From Photobacterium sp. TY1-4 (lineage in GTDB: Bacteria > Pseudomonadota > Gammaproteobacteria > Enterobacterales > Vibrionaceae), in NCBI RefSeq assembly GCF_025398175.1, contig NZ_CP099734.1, positions 496,001-560,000 of the forward strand: DNA of 64,000 bases, given 5' to 3'. The notes under the pieces were generated by a model, which saw only the letters and a list, made by a program, of their open reading frames with translations, made no database searches and had not been told where the DNA came from. Of this stretch, positions 16,784-28,885 are shown one piece after another (positions within the stretch are counted from its first letter, which is position 1; the number at the start of each line of letters is the position of its first letter). A program made the translations under genes and the position numbers.

Positions 16784-17362
16784 ATGAGCGAGCAGCAAAC
16801 TGATCAGGTCCTAGTAGAGCGGGTACAGCGAGGAGACAAGCAGGCATTTAACCTGTTAGTTGCGAAATACCAGAACAAAGTTTGTAGTCTGGTGGCTCGG
16901 TATGTCAGTAACTCCGGTGATGTGCCGGATGTTGCGCAGGAAGCTTTTATCAAAGCTTACCGGGCGTTGCCGACGTTTCGCGGCGAAAGTGCGTTTTATA
17001 CCTGGTTGTACCGGATTGCCGTGAACACGGCGAAAAATTACCTGGTGGCTCAGGGGCGGCGTCCCCCGGCATCGGATGTCGATGCGGAAGAGGCCGAATA
17101 TTTTGAAAGCGGCAATGCGCTGAAAGAAATATCGAACCCTGAGAACCAAATGTTGTCTGACGAATTGAAGCGGGTTGTTTTCAGTACCATTGAAGCGTTA
17201 CCGGATGATCTGAAGACAGCAATTACCTTGCGCGAGCTGGAAGGGCTAAGCTATGAGGAAATTGCTGAGGTGATGGGTTGTCCTGTCGGTACAGTGCGAT
17301 CGCGTATTTTCCGTGCACGAGAGGCCGTTGAAAAACGAATTCGTCCTCTGATGCAGCGTTAA
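16784..17362 (+). CDS. rpoE: RNA polymerase sigma-E factor
   Basis: Extracytoplasmic-function sigma factor for envelope stress. The start MSEQQTDQVLVERVQRGDKQAF matches RpoE; an upstream in-frame ATG at 16757 adds nine unrelated residues. Region 2 reads DVAQEAFIKAYRALPTFRGESAFYTWLYRIAVNTAKNYL, and region 4 is LEGLSYEEIAEVMGCPVGTVRSRIFRAREAVEKRI. The length of 192 residues is almost the same as E. coli's. It heads the rpoE-rseA-rseB-rseC operon and carries a sigma-E promoter upstream. Confidence 0.97.
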   Translation: MSEQQTDQVLVERVQRGDKQAFNLLVAKYQNKVCSLVARYVSNSGDVPDVAQEAFIKAYRALPTFRGESAFYTWLYRIAVNTAKNYLVAQGRRPPASDVDAEEAEYFESGNALKEISNPENQMLSDELKRVVFSTIEALPDDLKTAITLRELEGLSYEEIAEVMGCPVGTVRSRIFRAREAVEKRIRPLMQR

Positions 17363-17387
17363 TTGTTAAGCCAAACGGTGAACAAAC

Positions 17388-18059
17388 ATGGCTGATAAGC
17401 AAAAGATTTCGGCATTATTAGATGGTGAGGCGCTCGACCAGAGCATCGTGAATGCACTGGCCGTTGATGAGGAAAGCCAGCAAACCTGGCAGCGCTACAG
17501 CCTGATTGGGGATGTCATGCGCGGCGAAGCACCACAGAATCCGGACTGGGATATTACCGCCCGGGTTGCCATGGCGCTGGAGCAAGAGCCGGTACACAAC
17601 GGCCCGGTTGACGTCGAGCCTGCACCCGTGGTGCATCTGGCCAGTGTGCGCGAGCAACACGCGTCTGCCCCGCAACAAGCGCAGCCGACCCCGCAACAGG
17701 CCAAGCGGACTTTGCCGGCCTGGCTGAGCCAACTGGGTCAGGTGGCGGTGGCCGCCAGTGTCTCCCTGGCTGTGATTGTCGGGGTGCAGCAGTATAATGG
17801 CGGTGACGAGACCCTGGTGGTTTCAGCCGAAGAGTCCCAGGTCCCGGTGTTACAGACCATTCCTTTTGCCGGTGTTGCCGAACCTGTTAGTCTGACCCGG
17901 GATTCCATCCGAAGTAGTAATCATCATGCCGCGCCGAGTGAAGCGCAGGTGATGGAACAGCGTCGTCGGATCAATGCCATGCTTCAGGACTATGAGCTCC
18001 AGCTGCGTTTAAATGCTGAAGATGGCAGTATTGACAGAACTTTGCTTGAACAAAATTAA
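17388..18059 (+). CDS. rseA: Anti-sigma-E factor RseA
   Basis: Inner-membrane protein whose cytoplasmic N-terminal domain holds sigma-E inactive until DegS and RseP cleave it. MADKQKISALLDGEALD begins the sigma-binding domain (residues 1-65). A Pro/Gln-rich linker leads to the single membrane segment around residues 115-135 (QVAVAASVSLAVIVGVQ), then a periplasmic domain of about 85 residues with a typical final helix. The 223-residue length is close to E. coli's. It lies 25 bp after rpoE. Confidence 0.95.
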   Translation: MADKQKISALLDGEALDQSIVNALAVDEESQQTWQRYSLIGDVMRGEAPQNPDWDITARVAMALEQEPVHNGPVDVEPAPVVHLASVREQHASAPQQAQPTPQQAKRTLPAWLSQLGQVAVAASVSLAVIVGVQQYNGGDETLVVSAEESQVPVLQTIPFAGVAEPVSLTRDSIRSSNHHAAPSEAQVMEQRRRINAMLQDYELQLRLNAEDGSIDRTLLEQN

Positions 18060-18071
18060 TCTGGCGGATAA

Positions 18072-19046
18072 ATGAGAAAAATTCTGGTCGGTGCATTGAC
18101 ACTGGTCAGCCTGTTGATGCCATGGCAAGCCTCTGCTGAAGAGTCCACTCCTTCGGCCGAGGCTTTGTTACATCAAATGGACGAGGCTAGCCGCGCGCTC
18201 AGCTACGAGCTGTCGTACATACTCATCAAGAAAAACAGTATCGAACCGTTGCGATATCGCCACAGCTATGAAGATGGTGAGACATTTGCGCATCTGGTTT
18301 ACCTGAGCGGTCCGCCGCGGGAAGTGATTCAGCGGGGTAACGAAGTGAGCTACTTCGAACCGGGGCTGGATCCGTTCACCATTCATAGCAACAAGATGGT
18401 GGCGCCGCTGCCGCCAATTATGCAAACGGACATCACGGCGCTGGCGAAGTATTACGACTTTATCTCTATGGGGCGGGCCCGGGAAGCCGGAGTGGGCTGC
18501 GATGTGGTGCGGGTTGCGCCGAAAGACGGTGCCCGATATTCCTACCTGTTGTGGGTCGATACCCGCAGCAAGCTGGTGATGCGGGCGGACCTGCTCGATC
18601 GCGACGGCGAGCCGCTGGAGCAGTACCGCGCAGTCTCCTATGTGGTGAACCCGAAGGTCGGGGAAGTGCTGCAGAGTCTGAAAACCGTTGAGCTGCCGGC
18701 AGTGGTTCAACTGCCGCCCCAGCCACAGGTTGAGCTGGGCTGGCAGGTGAAATGGCTGCCGCAGGGGTTCGAGACCGTCTCGCATAACCGTCATCGCCTG
18801 ATGATGACCGAGCGCCCGGTCGAGAGCAAAATGTTCAGCGACGGCCTGTTCAGTTTCTCGATCTATGTCGCCTCGGCCGATCAATTTACCGTTCGTGAGC
18901 AACTGGTGCGCCAGGGGCGCCGGACGTTGCACAGTTACCTGGCGAAAGGCAAAGAAGTGACGGTGGTCGGGGATATTCCACCGGCTACCGCCCGTCGGGT
19001 TGCCGAGTCCGTCGCGTTTCAAACGGCCAAAGGCGAGCAGCCATGA
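18072..19046 (+). CDS. rseB: Sigma-E regulatory protein RseB
   Basis: Periplasmic protein that binds RseA and shields it from DegS; lipopolysaccharide intermediates release it. A signal peptide (MRKILVGALTLVSLLMPWQASA) ends near residue 22. The mature part has the LolA-like N-terminal domain (ALLHQMDEASRALSYELSYILI) and the smaller C-terminal domain after about residue 210. Length 324 is normal. It begins 12 bp after rseA, and its stop overlaps rseC by ATGA. Confidence 0.95.
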   Translation: MRKILVGALTLVSLLMPWQASAEESTPSAEALLHQMDEASRALSYELSYILIKKNSIEPLRYRHSYEDGETFAHLVYLSGPPREVIQRGNEVSYFEPGLDPFTIHSNKMVAPLPPIMQTDITALAKYYDFISMGRAREAGVGCDVVRVAPKDGARYSYLLWVDTRSKLVMRADLLDRDGEPLEQYRAVSYVVNPKVGEVLQSLKTVELPAVVQLPPQPQVELGWQVKWLPQGFETVSHNRHRLMMTERPVESKMFSDGLFSFSIYVASADQFTVREQLVRQGRRTLHSYLAKGKEVTVVGDIPPATARRVAESVAFQTAKGEQP

Positions 19047-19540
19047 TGCGCTCACTGGCGACCGTGGTCGCGGTTGCGCCCGGTCAGGTGACGGTGAGTT
19101 GCCAGCAGGAAACCAGCTGCGGGCATTGCGCCTCCCGGGATAGTTGCGGTACCGGTATTGTCAGCAAGGCGGTGCCGGGGCGCAGCCATCAGATTGACAT
19201 TGCTACCCGTGAGTCCGTCGTAGTCGGTGATATCGTGGAAATCGGCCTGCCTGAGCAAAGCATGCTCAATTCGGCCCTCTTGGTCTATGTGCTGCCTCTG
19301 CTATGCTTGATCCTGGGCGCCGCGTTCGGCCAGTGGTGGTTTGTTGATCTGGCGGGCGGCGGAGAGCCGGCGGTGATCCTGAGCGCTGTGCTTAGTGCCG
19401 GTGCCGGGCTGCTGCTGGCGCGCCGCATGGCGAGACGTCTGGAACATCAAGCCGCCTATAAACCCAACCTGATTCGGGTGTTAGGCAGCCCGCTTGCGGC
19501 AACGCAATTGATAAATGCCGCACCGAAAGATAGCAGCTAG
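19043..19540 (+). CDS. rseC: RseC/MucC family protein
   Basis: Inner-membrane protein of the RseC family. It has mild effects on sigma-E activity and has been linked to SoxR reduction; its exact role is not settled. The N-terminal cysteine cluster is CQQETSCGHCASRDSCG (residues 14-30), and two membrane segments follow near residues 75-95 and 105-128. Two adjacent ATGs, at 19043 and 19046, both overlap the rseB stop. Length 165 is normal. It closes the rpoE operon. Confidence 0.93.
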   Translation: MMRSLATVVAVAPGQVTVSCQQETSCGHCASRDSCGTGIVSKAVPGRSHQIDIATRESVVVGDIVEIGLPEQSMLNSALLVYVLPLLCLILGAAFGQWWFVDLAGGGEPAVILSAVLSAGAGLLLARRMARRLEHQAAYKPNLIRVLGSPLAATQLINAAPKDSS

Positions 19541-19618
19541 CGGTGAAATTGGGTAGAATCGGCCAAATTGATCTGTAGATCCCATTCATTTTTAATCACG
19601 AGTTAGTCACGCCAATTC

Positions 19619-21415
<1,797 letters not shown>

Positions 21416-21496
21416 GTAATGACAAAACTCATGGCTGTTGTCGGTTACCTGTGGGGATCGCTTGATCGCCGGGACCATGAGGCAAGAGTCGATGAG

Positions 21497-21524
21497 CAGT
21501 GCAGCAAGTTCGCTTGCTGCACTG
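21497..21524 (+). other. Stable hairpin between lepA and lepB
   Basis: CAGTGCAGCAAG, a TTCG loop and CTTGCTGCACTG form a perfect 12-bp stem. Only a short T-rich stretch (TTACATTTATT) follows, so it may be an inefficient terminator or an mRNA processing or stability element. It lies 22 bp before the lepB start. Confidence 0.6.
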
Positions 21525-21545
21525 TTACATTTATTAGGGATTAAA

Positions 21546-22445
21546 ATGGCAAATACTTTTTCGCTCATTCTGGTGCTGGCTACGCTGGTGACCGGGATCA
21601 TTTGGGTACTGGAAAAATTTCTCTGGGCGCCGAAACGTCAATTGAAGATTGAAGCCGCCGCCTTAAATGCCGGCGATCAAGTCGATGCTAAAACCCTACA
21701 AGCCGTAGCACCGCAACCGAGCTGGGTCGAGTCGACCAGTTCGCTGTTTCCGGTGATTGCGCTCATTATGGTATTTCGCTCATTTATTTATGAGCCGTTC
21801 CAGATCCCATCCGGCTCGATGATGCCGACACTGTTGGTGGGAGATTTCATCCTGGTTGAGAAATACGCCTATGGCCTGCGCGATCCGGTCTTCCGACACA
21901 AGTTGGTGGAAACCGGTGAACCAGAGCGTGGTGATATTGTGGTGTTTAAGTTCCCGCCTCAGCCGAATATTGACTACATCAAGCGAGTGGTCGGCCTGCC
22001 GGGCGATACCGTTCGTTACAGCGCCTACAAACAGCTGTGTGTGGCGCCGAAAGGCAGCAATGAGTGTACCCCGGTTCCGCTGGAGAATATGACCGACAGC
22101 GAATTTAGCCAGGGGATGACCCGCTTGGTGCAATTCAATGAGCAACTGGGCGAGCAGCAGCACAAAATCCTGATCCATCCGCTTAAGCGTGATCGGGTGC
22201 TGAACTACAAGCCGCGTCCGGGGATCAGCGAATGGGTTGTGCCGGAAGGACAATATTTCGTGATGGGTGATAATCGCGACAACAGTGCTGACAGCCGTTA
22301 TTGGGGATTTGTGCCTGAAGCCAATCTGGTGGGTAAGGCGGTCGGGATCTGGATCAGCTTTGAGTTTGAACGAAGTGCTGAAAGTGTTCTTCCATCTTGG
22401 ATTCCTACCGGTGTGCGCTTGAGTCGCATCGGTGGCATAAACTGA
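21546..22445 (+). CDS. lepB: Signal peptidase I
   Basis: Inner-membrane serine protease that removes signal peptides from exported proteins. The start [22 protein letters not shown] gives the first membrane segment at once; the frame is open upstream, but the 36 extra codons run through the hairpin. A second membrane segment precedes the catalytic serine in [17 protein letters not shown] (about residue 90). The catalytic lysine is in [12 protein letters not shown] (about 145), and the [14 protein letters not shown] box is near 242. Length 299, slightly under E. coli. Confidence 0.96.
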   Translation: MANTFSLILVLATLVTGIIWVLEKFLWAPKRQLKIEAAALNAGDQVDAKTLQAVAPQPSWVESTSSLFPVIALIMVFRSFIYEPFQIPSGSMMPTLLVGDFILVEKYAYGLRDPVFRHKLVETGEPERGDIVVFKFPPQPNIDYIKRVVGLPGDTVRYSAYKQLCVAPKGSNECTPVPLENMTDSEFSQGMTRLVQFNEQLGEQQHKILIHPLKRDRVLNYKPRPGISEWVVPEGQYFVMGDNRDNSADSRYWGFVPEANLVGKAVGIWISFEFERSAESVLPSWIPTGVRLSRIGGIN

Positions 22446-22455
22446 TCGGGAAAAA

Positions 22456-23130
22456 ATGACGTCTCCTGCAAATAAACTGCAGCGTAAGCTGGGTTATCAA
22501 TTTAACAACACTGATCTTTTGACCTTGGCACTGACACACCGCAGTGCCAACGGAACGCACAACGAGCGCCTGGAGTTTCTGGGCGATTCGATTCTGAGTT
22601 TTGTGGTTGCCGATGATCTCTACCACCGCTTTCCGGCGGTGGACGAAGGCGATATGAGCCGGATGCGCGCAACGCTGGTGCGGGGCAAAACCCTGGCCGA
22701 GTTGGGGCGTGAGTTTGAGCTGGGCGATCACCTGCTGCTGGGACCGGGCGAGCTGAAAAGTGGCGGGTTCCGCCGTGACTCGATCCTGGCGGACTGCGTG
22801 GAAGCGATTATCGGGGCGATTTACCTCGACAGCGACATTGAAGTCGTCCGAAAAATCGTGCTGAGCTGGTATCAGTCGCGCCTGGAAACCATCAAGCCGG
22901 GGATCAATCAGAAAGATCCGAAGACCCGGCTTCAGGAGTGTCTGCAGGGGCGCCGTTTACCGCTGCCTGCATATACTGTAATTAAGGTGCACGGTGAGGC
23001 CCACAATCAGGAGTTTACCGTACAGTGCGAAGTGGCAGGCCTGGAGAAGCCTGTGATTGGTAAAGGCGGCAGTCGGCGCAAGGCAGAGCAGGCGGCAGCA
23101 GAAATTGCGCTTAAGCAGTTGGAATCATGA
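22456..23130 (+). CDS. rnc: Ribonuclease III
   Basis: Double-strand-specific endoribonuclease for rRNA and mRNA processing. The nuclease signature [18 protein letters not shown] holds the catalytic acidic residues near residues 38-45, and [13 protein letters not shown] carries the second set. The double-stranded RNA-binding domain occupies the last 70 residues ([20 protein letters not shown] to the end). Length 224 is normal. It is 10 bp after lepB and overlaps era by ATGA, the usual lepB-rnc-era order. Confidence 0.97.
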   Translation: MTSPANKLQRKLGYQFNNTDLLTLALTHRSANGTHNERLEFLGDSILSFVVADDLYHRFPAVDEGDMSRMRATLVRGKTLAELGREFELGDHLLLGPGELKSGGFRRDSILADCVEAIIGAIYLDSDIEVVRKIVLSWYQSRLETIKPGINQKDPKTRLQECLQGRRLPLPAYTVIKVHGEAHNQEFTVQCEVAGLEKPVIGKGGSRRKAEQAAAEIALKQLES

Positions 23131-24032
23131 CAGACAAAACACATTGCGGCTTTATCGCCATCGTCGGCCGACCAAATGTCGGGAAATCGACGCTGCTGAA
23201 CCGTTTGGTCGGCCAGAAGTTGTCGATCACCTCGCGGAAACCTCAGACCACCCGCCACCGGATCATGGGAGTCGATACCCGTGACGGTTACCAGGCGGTG
23301 TATGTTGATACCCCGGGCCTGCACATTGAAGAAAAGCGCACCATTAACCGCCTGATGAACCGTGCGGCCAGCAGCTCGCTGACCGATGTGGAGCTGGTGC
23401 TGTTTCTGGTCGACGGCACCCTGTGGACGCCTGATGACGAGATGGTGCTGAACAAGCTGGCCAAGTCGCAGTTGCCAACCGTGCTGCTGGTCAACAAGGT
23501 CGACAACGTCAAAGAGAAGTACGATCTGTTCCCGCACCTGCAGGAATTGGCGAGCAAGATGGACTTTGTCGATGTCGTCCCGGTGTCTGCTAAACACGGG
23601 ACTAATGTTGATACGGTTGAGAAGATCGTCCGCAAGCACCTGCCGGAAGGTGAGTACTACTTCCCGGAAGAGTATGTGACCGACCGTTCGCAGCGTTTCA
23701 TGGCATCCGAGATCATCCGGGAGAAGCTGATGCGCTTTACCGGTGATGAACTGCCGTACTCGGTGACGGTGGAAATCGAGCGCTTTGATTACAACCCGGA
23801 CACCGACGGCTTTGATATCAACGGCCTGATCCTGGTTGAGCGTCAGGGCCAGAAGAAAATGGTGATCGGCAAAGGCGGCGAGAAGATCAAAACCATTGGT
23901 CGTCAGGCACGGCTCGATATGGAAGATCTGTTCGAGCGCAAGGTCTACCTGGAGCTGTGGGTGAAAGTGAAATCCGGCTGGGCCGATGACGAACGTGCCC
24001 TGCGTAGCCTGGGTTACATCGACGATCTGTAA
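23127..24032 (+). CDS. era: GTPase Era
   Basis: Essential GTPase that binds the 3' end of 16S rRNA and checks 30S assembly. [16 protein letters not shown] is the P-loop (near residue 13), and DTPGLH and NKVDNV are G3 and G4. The C-terminal KH domain contains [19 protein letters not shown] near residue 245. The 301 residues match the family. Its start overlaps the rnc stop. Confidence 0.97.
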   Translation: MTDKTHCGFIAIVGRPNVGKSTLLNRLVGQKLSITSRKPQTTRHRIMGVDTRDGYQAVYVDTPGLHIEEKRTINRLMNRAASSSLTDVELVLFLVDGTLWTPDDEMVLNKLAKSQLPTVLLVNKVDNVKEKYDLFPHLQELASKMDFVDVVPVSAKHGTNVDTVEKIVRKHLPEGEYYFPEEYVTDRSQRFMASEIIREKLMRFTGDELPYSVTVEIERFDYNPDTDGFDINGLILVERQGQKKMVIGKGGEKIKTIGRQARLDMEDLFERKVYLELWVKVKSGWADDERALRSLGYIDDL

Positions 24033-24040
24033 GGGGCACT

Positions 24041-24751
24041 ATGGAGGGGCTACAGCGCTGTTTTGTCCTTCATACGCGTCCCTATAGCGAGACGAGCCTG
24101 ATCCTGGATGTCTTCAGCGAGGACTCAGGCCGTGTCACCCTCCTTGCCAAAGGCGCGCGCCGCAAACGCTCCAACCTCAAAGGCGCGCTGCAACCTTTTA
24201 CACCGCTGTTCATCAAATGGTCAGGCCGGGGCTCAATGCCGGTGCTGACTCAGGCCGAGCCGATCAGTATCGGCCTGCCGATGCGCAGCTATATCCTGTA
24301 CTCCGCTATGTATGTCAATGAGATCCTGGCGCGGGTGCTGGAGCCCAATACTCCTTACCCGGTGTTGTTTCTGGATTACCTGAATGTGCTGCGTGAGCTG
24401 GCGCAGGCGGAGAATCCAGAGCCTGCACTGCGGCGCTTTGAACTGGCACTGCTGTACCATCTCGGCTATGGCATCGACTTTCTTCACTGTGCCGGTAGCG
24501 GCCTGCCGGTAGAAGATGGGATGACCTATAGCTACCGTGAGCAGCGGGGCTTTATCGCCTCGATGGTGCAGGGGCAACTGACGTTTACCGGCAATCAGCT
24601 CAAGGCCATCGCAGCCAGACATTTTGACAGTCCGGATCAGCTTCGGGCCGCAAAACGCTTTACACGGATAGCCCTGAAACCGTATCTTGGCGGCAAACCA
24701 TTAAAAAGCAGGGAATTGTTTACCCTCAGAGGAAGGAGTTCCGGAAAATGA
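24041..24751 (+). CDS. recO: DNA repair protein RecO
   Basis: Works with RecF and RecR to load RecA on SSB-coated gaps. It has an N-terminal OB-fold ([36 protein letters not shown]) and a helical domain, with no clear zinc ribbon: only one cysteine (HCAGSG) sits where zinc-binding RecOs have four, as in E. coli. Length 236. It begins 8 bp after era and overlaps pdxJ by ATGA. Confidence 0.95.
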   Translation: MEGLQRCFVLHTRPYSETSLILDVFSEDSGRVTLLAKGARRKRSNLKGALQPFTPLFIKWSGRGSMPVLTQAEPISIGLPMRSYILYSAMYVNEILARVLEPNTPYPVLFLDYLNVLRELAQAENPEPALRRFELALLYHLGYGIDFLHCAGSGLPVEDGMTYSYREQRGFIASMVQGQLTFTGNQLKAIAARHFDSPDQLRAAKRFTRIALKPYLGGKPLKSRELFTLRGRSSGK

Positions 24752-25479
24752 ACAACATTTTACTCGGCGTGAATATCGATCATATTGCGACCTTACGGAA
24801 TGCACGGGGGACGCGTTACCCGGATCCGGTCCACGCAGCAGAAGTGGCAGAGCGTGCCGGTGCCGATGGGATCACCATTCACCTGCGTGAAGATCGTCGC
24901 CATATCACTGACCGCGATGTCCGTATTTTGCGTGAAACCATCCAGACCCGAATGAACCTGGAAATGGCGGTGACCGATGAAATGGTCCAGATCGCACTGG
25001 ATACCAAGCCGGAGTTTGTCTGTCTGGTGCCGGAGAAGCGTGAAGAGCTGACGACTGAAGGTGGCCTGGATGTCGCCGGGCAGTTGGAAAAAATCAAAGC
25101 CGCGACGGCAAAACTGACCGAAGCCGGGATTTTAGTATCGCTGTTTATCGATGCCGACCGTGCGCAGATCGATGCCGCCGTTGCCTGTGGCGCGCCGTAC
25201 ATTGAGCTGCACACCGGCCACTATGCGGATGCCCAAACGGAAGCGGAGCAGCAGGCCGAGCTGAAGAAAATTGCCGCTGCGGCCAGCTACGCTGACGATC
25301 AGGGCATCAAGGTCAATGCCGGTCACGGCCTGACTTACCACAACGTGAAGCCGATCGCCGCGCTGCCGGAGTTGTACGAGCTCAATATCGGCCACTCGAT
25401 TATCGGCCGTGCCGTCTTTGACGGCCTGCACACTGCCGTGGCAGATATGAAAGCGGTGATGCTGGAAGCGCGTCGCTGA
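24748..25479 (+). CDS. pdxJ: Pyridoxine 5'-phosphate synthase
   Basis: Condenses 1-deoxy-xylulose 5-phosphate with aminoacetone phosphate to form pyridoxine 5'-phosphate in DXP-dependent vitamin B6 synthesis. [23 protein letters not shown] is the signature N-terminus; [13 protein letters not shown] and the [29 protein letters not shown] end complete the barrel. 243 residues. It overlaps recO and is joined to acpS by TGATG. The pdxJ-acpS link is conserved in many gammaproteobacteria. Confidence 0.97.
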   Translation: MNNILLGVNIDHIATLRNARGTRYPDPVHAAEVAERAGADGITIHLREDRRHITDRDVRILRETIQTRMNLEMAVTDEMVQIALDTKPEFVCLVPEKREELTTEGGLDVAGQLEKIKAATAKLTEAGILVSLFIDADRAQIDAAVACGAPYIELHTGHYADAQTEAEQQAELKKIAAAASYADDQGIKVNAGHGLTYHNVKPIAALPELYELNIGHSIIGRAVFDGLHTAVADMKAVMLEARR

Positions 25480-25859
25480 TGGCGATTCTGGGGCTGGGCA
25501 CCGATATCGCGGCCATCGACCGGGTGGAGAACGTGTTCTCACGCACCGGGGATACGTTTGCTGAGCGGGTGCTGGCACCGGAGGAGCTGGCGGTTTTTCA
25601 CGGCCTGAAGCACAAGGCCCGCTATCTGGCCAAGCGGTTTGCGGTCAAAGAAGCGGCCTCGAAAGCGCTGGGCACTGGCATTGCCTGCGGGGTGACGTTC
25701 CATGACTTTACCGTCAGCAACGATGCCCTGGGTAAACCGGTGCTGGCGCTGTCCGGCAAGGCCGGGGAGCTGGCGGCGCAGATGGGTGTGCGGCATGTTC
25801 ATCTGACCATTGCCGATGAAAAGCAATACGCGGTGGCGACGGTGATCCTCGAAAGCTGA
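25479..25859 (+). CDS. acpS: Holo-[acyl-carrier-protein] synthase
   Basis: Transfers phosphopantetheine from CoA to acyl carrier protein. The metal-binding [12 protein letters not shown] at residues 5-16 and [16 protein letters not shown] near residue 55 are the two AcpS motifs. Length 126 is normal. Its ATG shares one base with the pdxJ stop. It ends the lepA-to-acpS series, followed by a strong terminator. Confidence 0.96.
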   Translation: MAILGLGTDIAAIDRVENVFSRTGDTFAERVLAPEELAVFHGLKHKARYLAKRFAVKEAASKALGTGIACGVTFHDFTVSNDALGKPVLALSGKAGELAAQMGVRHVHLTIADEKQYAVATVILES

Positions 25860-25897
25860 GGCACAGCCACCGGGCCGATGGCTAACTCGGTAGATAC

Positions 25898-25928
25898 AAA
25901 AAAGGCGAGCACACTGCTCGCCTTTTTT
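25898..25928. terminator. Bidirectional terminator acpS / barA
   Basis: AAAAAAGGCGAGCA and TGCTCGCCTTTTTT form a perfect stem around a short loop, between two convergent genes. Confidence 0.9.
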
Positions 25929-25951
25929 GTATTACTCAGTTCAAGCTAAGC

Positions 25952-28729
25952 CTAAGGCCGGTAGGCTTTGGAGGCCTTGACGACGTTGTTCATTTCGTCG
26001 ACCAGCTCAAACAGCTCGGGTTCGAGCTCATCGGTGCTGGTCCCGGCCTTGAGCTCGGTTTCGATGGTGTGGCACAGGCTCTTGAGGCGCGGAACGCCGC
26101 TGTAGGCACAGCTGCCGTGCAGCTTGTGGATCGGCGGCCACAATTCGATATCCTTGCCGTCCAGCGCTTCGTTGACCAGCATCTCGACCTCCGGCATATA
26201 GTCAAGCAGCATTTGCAGCATGTCCCGCGCCAGTTCCTCTTTCCCCGCGGCCTGTTTCAGGGCCAGATCCCAGTCCCAGCTAATATTCTGATTGAGCGGC
26301 TCTGACTCAGGCTGGGGCGCCGGGGCGGCAGACAGCTCACCGTTTGGGACAGCATCCGTTGTCGTGTCATCTGCCCGGATCCACTTGGCAAGGATCTGCT
26401 GCAGGATATGCTCTTCAATCGGTTTGGTCAGGTAGTCATCCATCCCCGCATTGAGCAGGCGTTCGCGCTCGCCGGCCATGGCGTGGGCGGTGACCGCGAT
26501 CACCGGGGTGTGGTGGTTGAGGTCGGTTTGGTGGATTTCCTGACAGGCGGTGACCCCGTCCATTTCCGGCATCTGGATATCCATAAAGATCAAATCGAAG
26601 CGTTTCTGGTGGGCATACTCGACCGCTTTGCGCCCGCCGGTGGCAGTGATCACGGTCTCGACCCGCTCGCTCAGCAGGGCTGAAATCAGCTTCAGGTTGG
26701 CCGGGTTATCATCGACCGCCATCACCGTCAGCGGCAGGATACTTTGGGCCGCGGCCGGCAGGAGTTGCGGCGCCGGCTCAGCCAGCTCGTCCGGCTCGGT
26801 GATCAGGGTCTCCAGTAGCTTGCGCTGTGCCAGCGGTTTAGGCAGGCAGGCGGAAACGCCAGCATTGAGCAGGCGCTCGGACAGGGCCAGCTCGGTGGTC
26901 GGCAGGCAGACCATCACTTTCTCGCTGTGCTGCTCGGCCTTGAATACCATATCGAGCAGGGTAGCAATCGGCGGCTGCTCGCCCGGTGCCAGACAGAGCA
27001 GGGCAAACTCATGCTGCTCGGCTTCTTCCGGCATGGTCGAGCGGTAGGTGACATGGATGCCGGCCCGGATCAGGCGTTGTTGCAGGATCGAGGCGGCCTG
27101 CATGTTCGGCTCGATCAGCAGCAGTTTCTTGCCGTTGAGCGAGGCGGTGTTGAGTGGCTGCGAGACCGGCAAGTCGGTTTTGGTCAGGCGCAGGCTGAAC
27201 CAGAACGTTGAGCCCTGATGTAGGCGACTGGTCAGGCTGATCTCGCCGCCCATCTGGGTGACCAGTTTCTGGGTGATCACCAGCCCCAGCCCGGTGCCGC
27301 CGTAGCGACGGGAGATACTGGCATCGGCCTGGCTGAAGGCCTGGAACAATTGGGCCTGCTGACGCTCGGAAATCCCGATCCCGGTGTCGCGGACGATAAA
27401 TTGCAGCTCGACGGTTTCATCCTTGTCGGCCTTGAGTTCGACGGACACATCGATGTTGCCGCGCTCGGTGAATTTCACCGCGTTGCCGATCAGGTTGGTT
27501 AGCACCTGCTGGATCCGCAGTGGATCGCCGATCAGCCCGGCAGGGATCCGCTCGTCGATTTTCAGCGTCAGCTCGAGGCCTTTCTCGTGGGCGCTCGGGG
27601 CCAGCAGCTTCATCACTTCATCAAGCGAGTCGGTAAAGTCGAACGGAATATTTTCCAGCAGCAGCTTGCCGGCTTCGAGCTTCGAGAAGTCGAGAATATC
27701 GTTGATGATGGTCAGCAGGTTGTTGGCGGATTTCTCGATCGTCTGCAGGTAGTCCTGTTGGCTGCTGCTGAGCCGGGTCTTGAGCATCTGGCGGGTAAAG
27801 CCGATGACGCCGTTGAGCGGGGTACGCAGCTCGTGGGACATATTGGCCAGGAACTCGGATTTCACCCGGGCCGCTTCCTGAGCCCGTTTTTTGGCGATAT
27901 CCAGCTCGACGTTCTGGATCTCCAGCTGCTCCAGGGTTTCGCGCAGATCTGAAGTGGCTTGATCGATACTCTGCTGCATCTCAATGTGGTATTCCGACAG
28001 TGAGATCGCCATGGCATTGATGCCGTTTTTCAGCGTGTCGAGCTCGCCCAGCAGCTGGCCTTCAATTCGTACGTCCAGGTGGCCGCGGCGGATCCGATCA
28101 ACCACGCTGACCATATGGGAGACCGGCCGGGTGACATCACGCATCAGGCGGTAGGCGAACATTGAAGCCAGCGTCAGGCCCAGCAACAGCACCATCAGGG
28201 CGGTAAAGACTTCCTGGTACTGCTGCAGGCGCAGGGCGCTGAGATCAAGTTCCAGCGCAATGTAGCCCAGTGGTTTGGCCTGCATGCCCGGGGTGGACAA
28301 GGTGCTGAATTGCCCCTCGCTGAGGATCGGCGCTCTTAAAATCAGGGCATTTTCATTGAGCCGGGTGTCGAGCAGCAGTGGGATCGGCTGGTCGTCCGGG
28401 TACATCAGGGTTTCGAAGTTGCGGTGGAAATTGGAGGTGACGAACAGCTGGTTGTCGGCATCAAACACCGCAATGCTGCGGACAATTTCCGAGTGCTTGC
28501 GGTGGGCGTAGCTGATCAGGCGCCGGACCGCTTCGCGGTTTTTGTCGGTCATGCCGTATTCGGTGGAAATCGCAAGGGGCTCGATAATACTGGCGCCGGT
28601 CGACAGCAGCTGATGTTCGAGGTCTCGGTAGCGGCTCATGGTGAAAAAAGCGCTCAGGAGCAGGCCGATAATCAGCGTCGGTGCTAATGTCAGGGTGAAC
28701 ACCCTGGCACGAAGTCCATATTTGGTCAT
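25952..28729 (-). CDS. barA: Hybrid sensor histidine kinase BarA
   Basis: Tripartite membrane kinase that phosphorylates UvrY/VarA and so turns on CsrB-type sRNAs that titrate CsrA. Membrane segments lie near residues 10-30 and 170-190 on either side of a periplasmic sensor. HAMP is followed by a coiled coil, the H-box [16 protein letters not shown] (about residue 300), N/G boxes, two receiver-like domains of which the second is complete ([10 protein letters not shown]...[13 protein letters not shown]), and a C-terminal HPt domain ([15 protein letters not shown]). The first receiver region looks degenerate. 925 residues. csrA itself is in this window at 53.3 kb. Confidence 0.95.
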   Translation of the reverse strand: MTKYGLRARVFTLTLAPTLIIGLLLSAFFTMSRYRDLEHQLLSTGASIIEPLAISTEYGMTDKNREAVRRLISYAHRKHSEIVRSIAVFDADNQLFVTSNFHRNFETLMYPDDQPIPLLLDTRLNENALILRAPILSEGQFSTLSTPGMQAKPLGYIALELDLSALRLQQYQEVFTALMVLLLGLTLASMFAYRLMRDVTRPVSHMVSVVDRIRRGHLDVRIEGQLLGELDTLKNGINAMAISLSEYHIEMQQSIDQATSDLRETLEQLEIQNVELDIAKKRAQEAARVKSEFLANMSHELRTPLNGVIGFTRQMLKTRLSSSQQDYLQTIEKSANNLLTIINDILDFSKLEAGKLLLENIPFDFTDSLDEVMKLLAPSAHEKGLELTLKIDERIPAGLIGDPLRIQQVLTNLIGNAVKFTERGNIDVSVELKADKDETVELQFIVRDTGIGISERQQAQLFQAFSQADASISRRYGGTGLGLVITQKLVTQMGGEISLTSRLHQGSTFWFSLRLTKTDLPVSQPLNTASLNGKKLLLIEPNMQAASILQQRLIRAGIHVTYRSTMPEEAEQHEFALLCLAPGEQPPIATLLDMVFKAEQHSEKVMVCLPTTELALSERLLNAGVSACLPKPLAQRKLLETLITEPDELAEPAPQLLPAAAQSILPLTVMAVDDNPANLKLISALLSERVETVITATGGRKAVEYAHQKRFDLIFMDIQMPEMDGVTACQEIHQTDLNHHTPVIAVTAHAMAGERERLLNAGMDDYLTKPIEEHILQQILAKWIRADDTTTDAVPNGELSAAPAPQPESEPLNQNISWDWDLALKQAAGKEELARDMLQMLLDYMPEVEMLVNEALDGKDIELWPPIHKLHGSCAYSGVPRLKSLCHTIETELKAGTSTDELEPELFELVDEMNNVVKASKAYRP

Positions 28730-28885
28730 GGTTCTCTTAATTACAAGAATGCGATTCTGTGGGAGAATTGTCCTCCACCTGTGGCCGTTAGCTTAATGAA
28801 ACTAAGGCTGCTCGACAATCAACGAATACCAAACTGCTGGCAATATCACTCAGTTTGGTCGATCTGCTCCGTGAGTCAAAACACT

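Noticed and set aside
16559..16847. Minus-strand open frames upstream of rpoE
   Set aside because: They cover the rpoE promoter and leader, have no ribosome site and no recognisable product.
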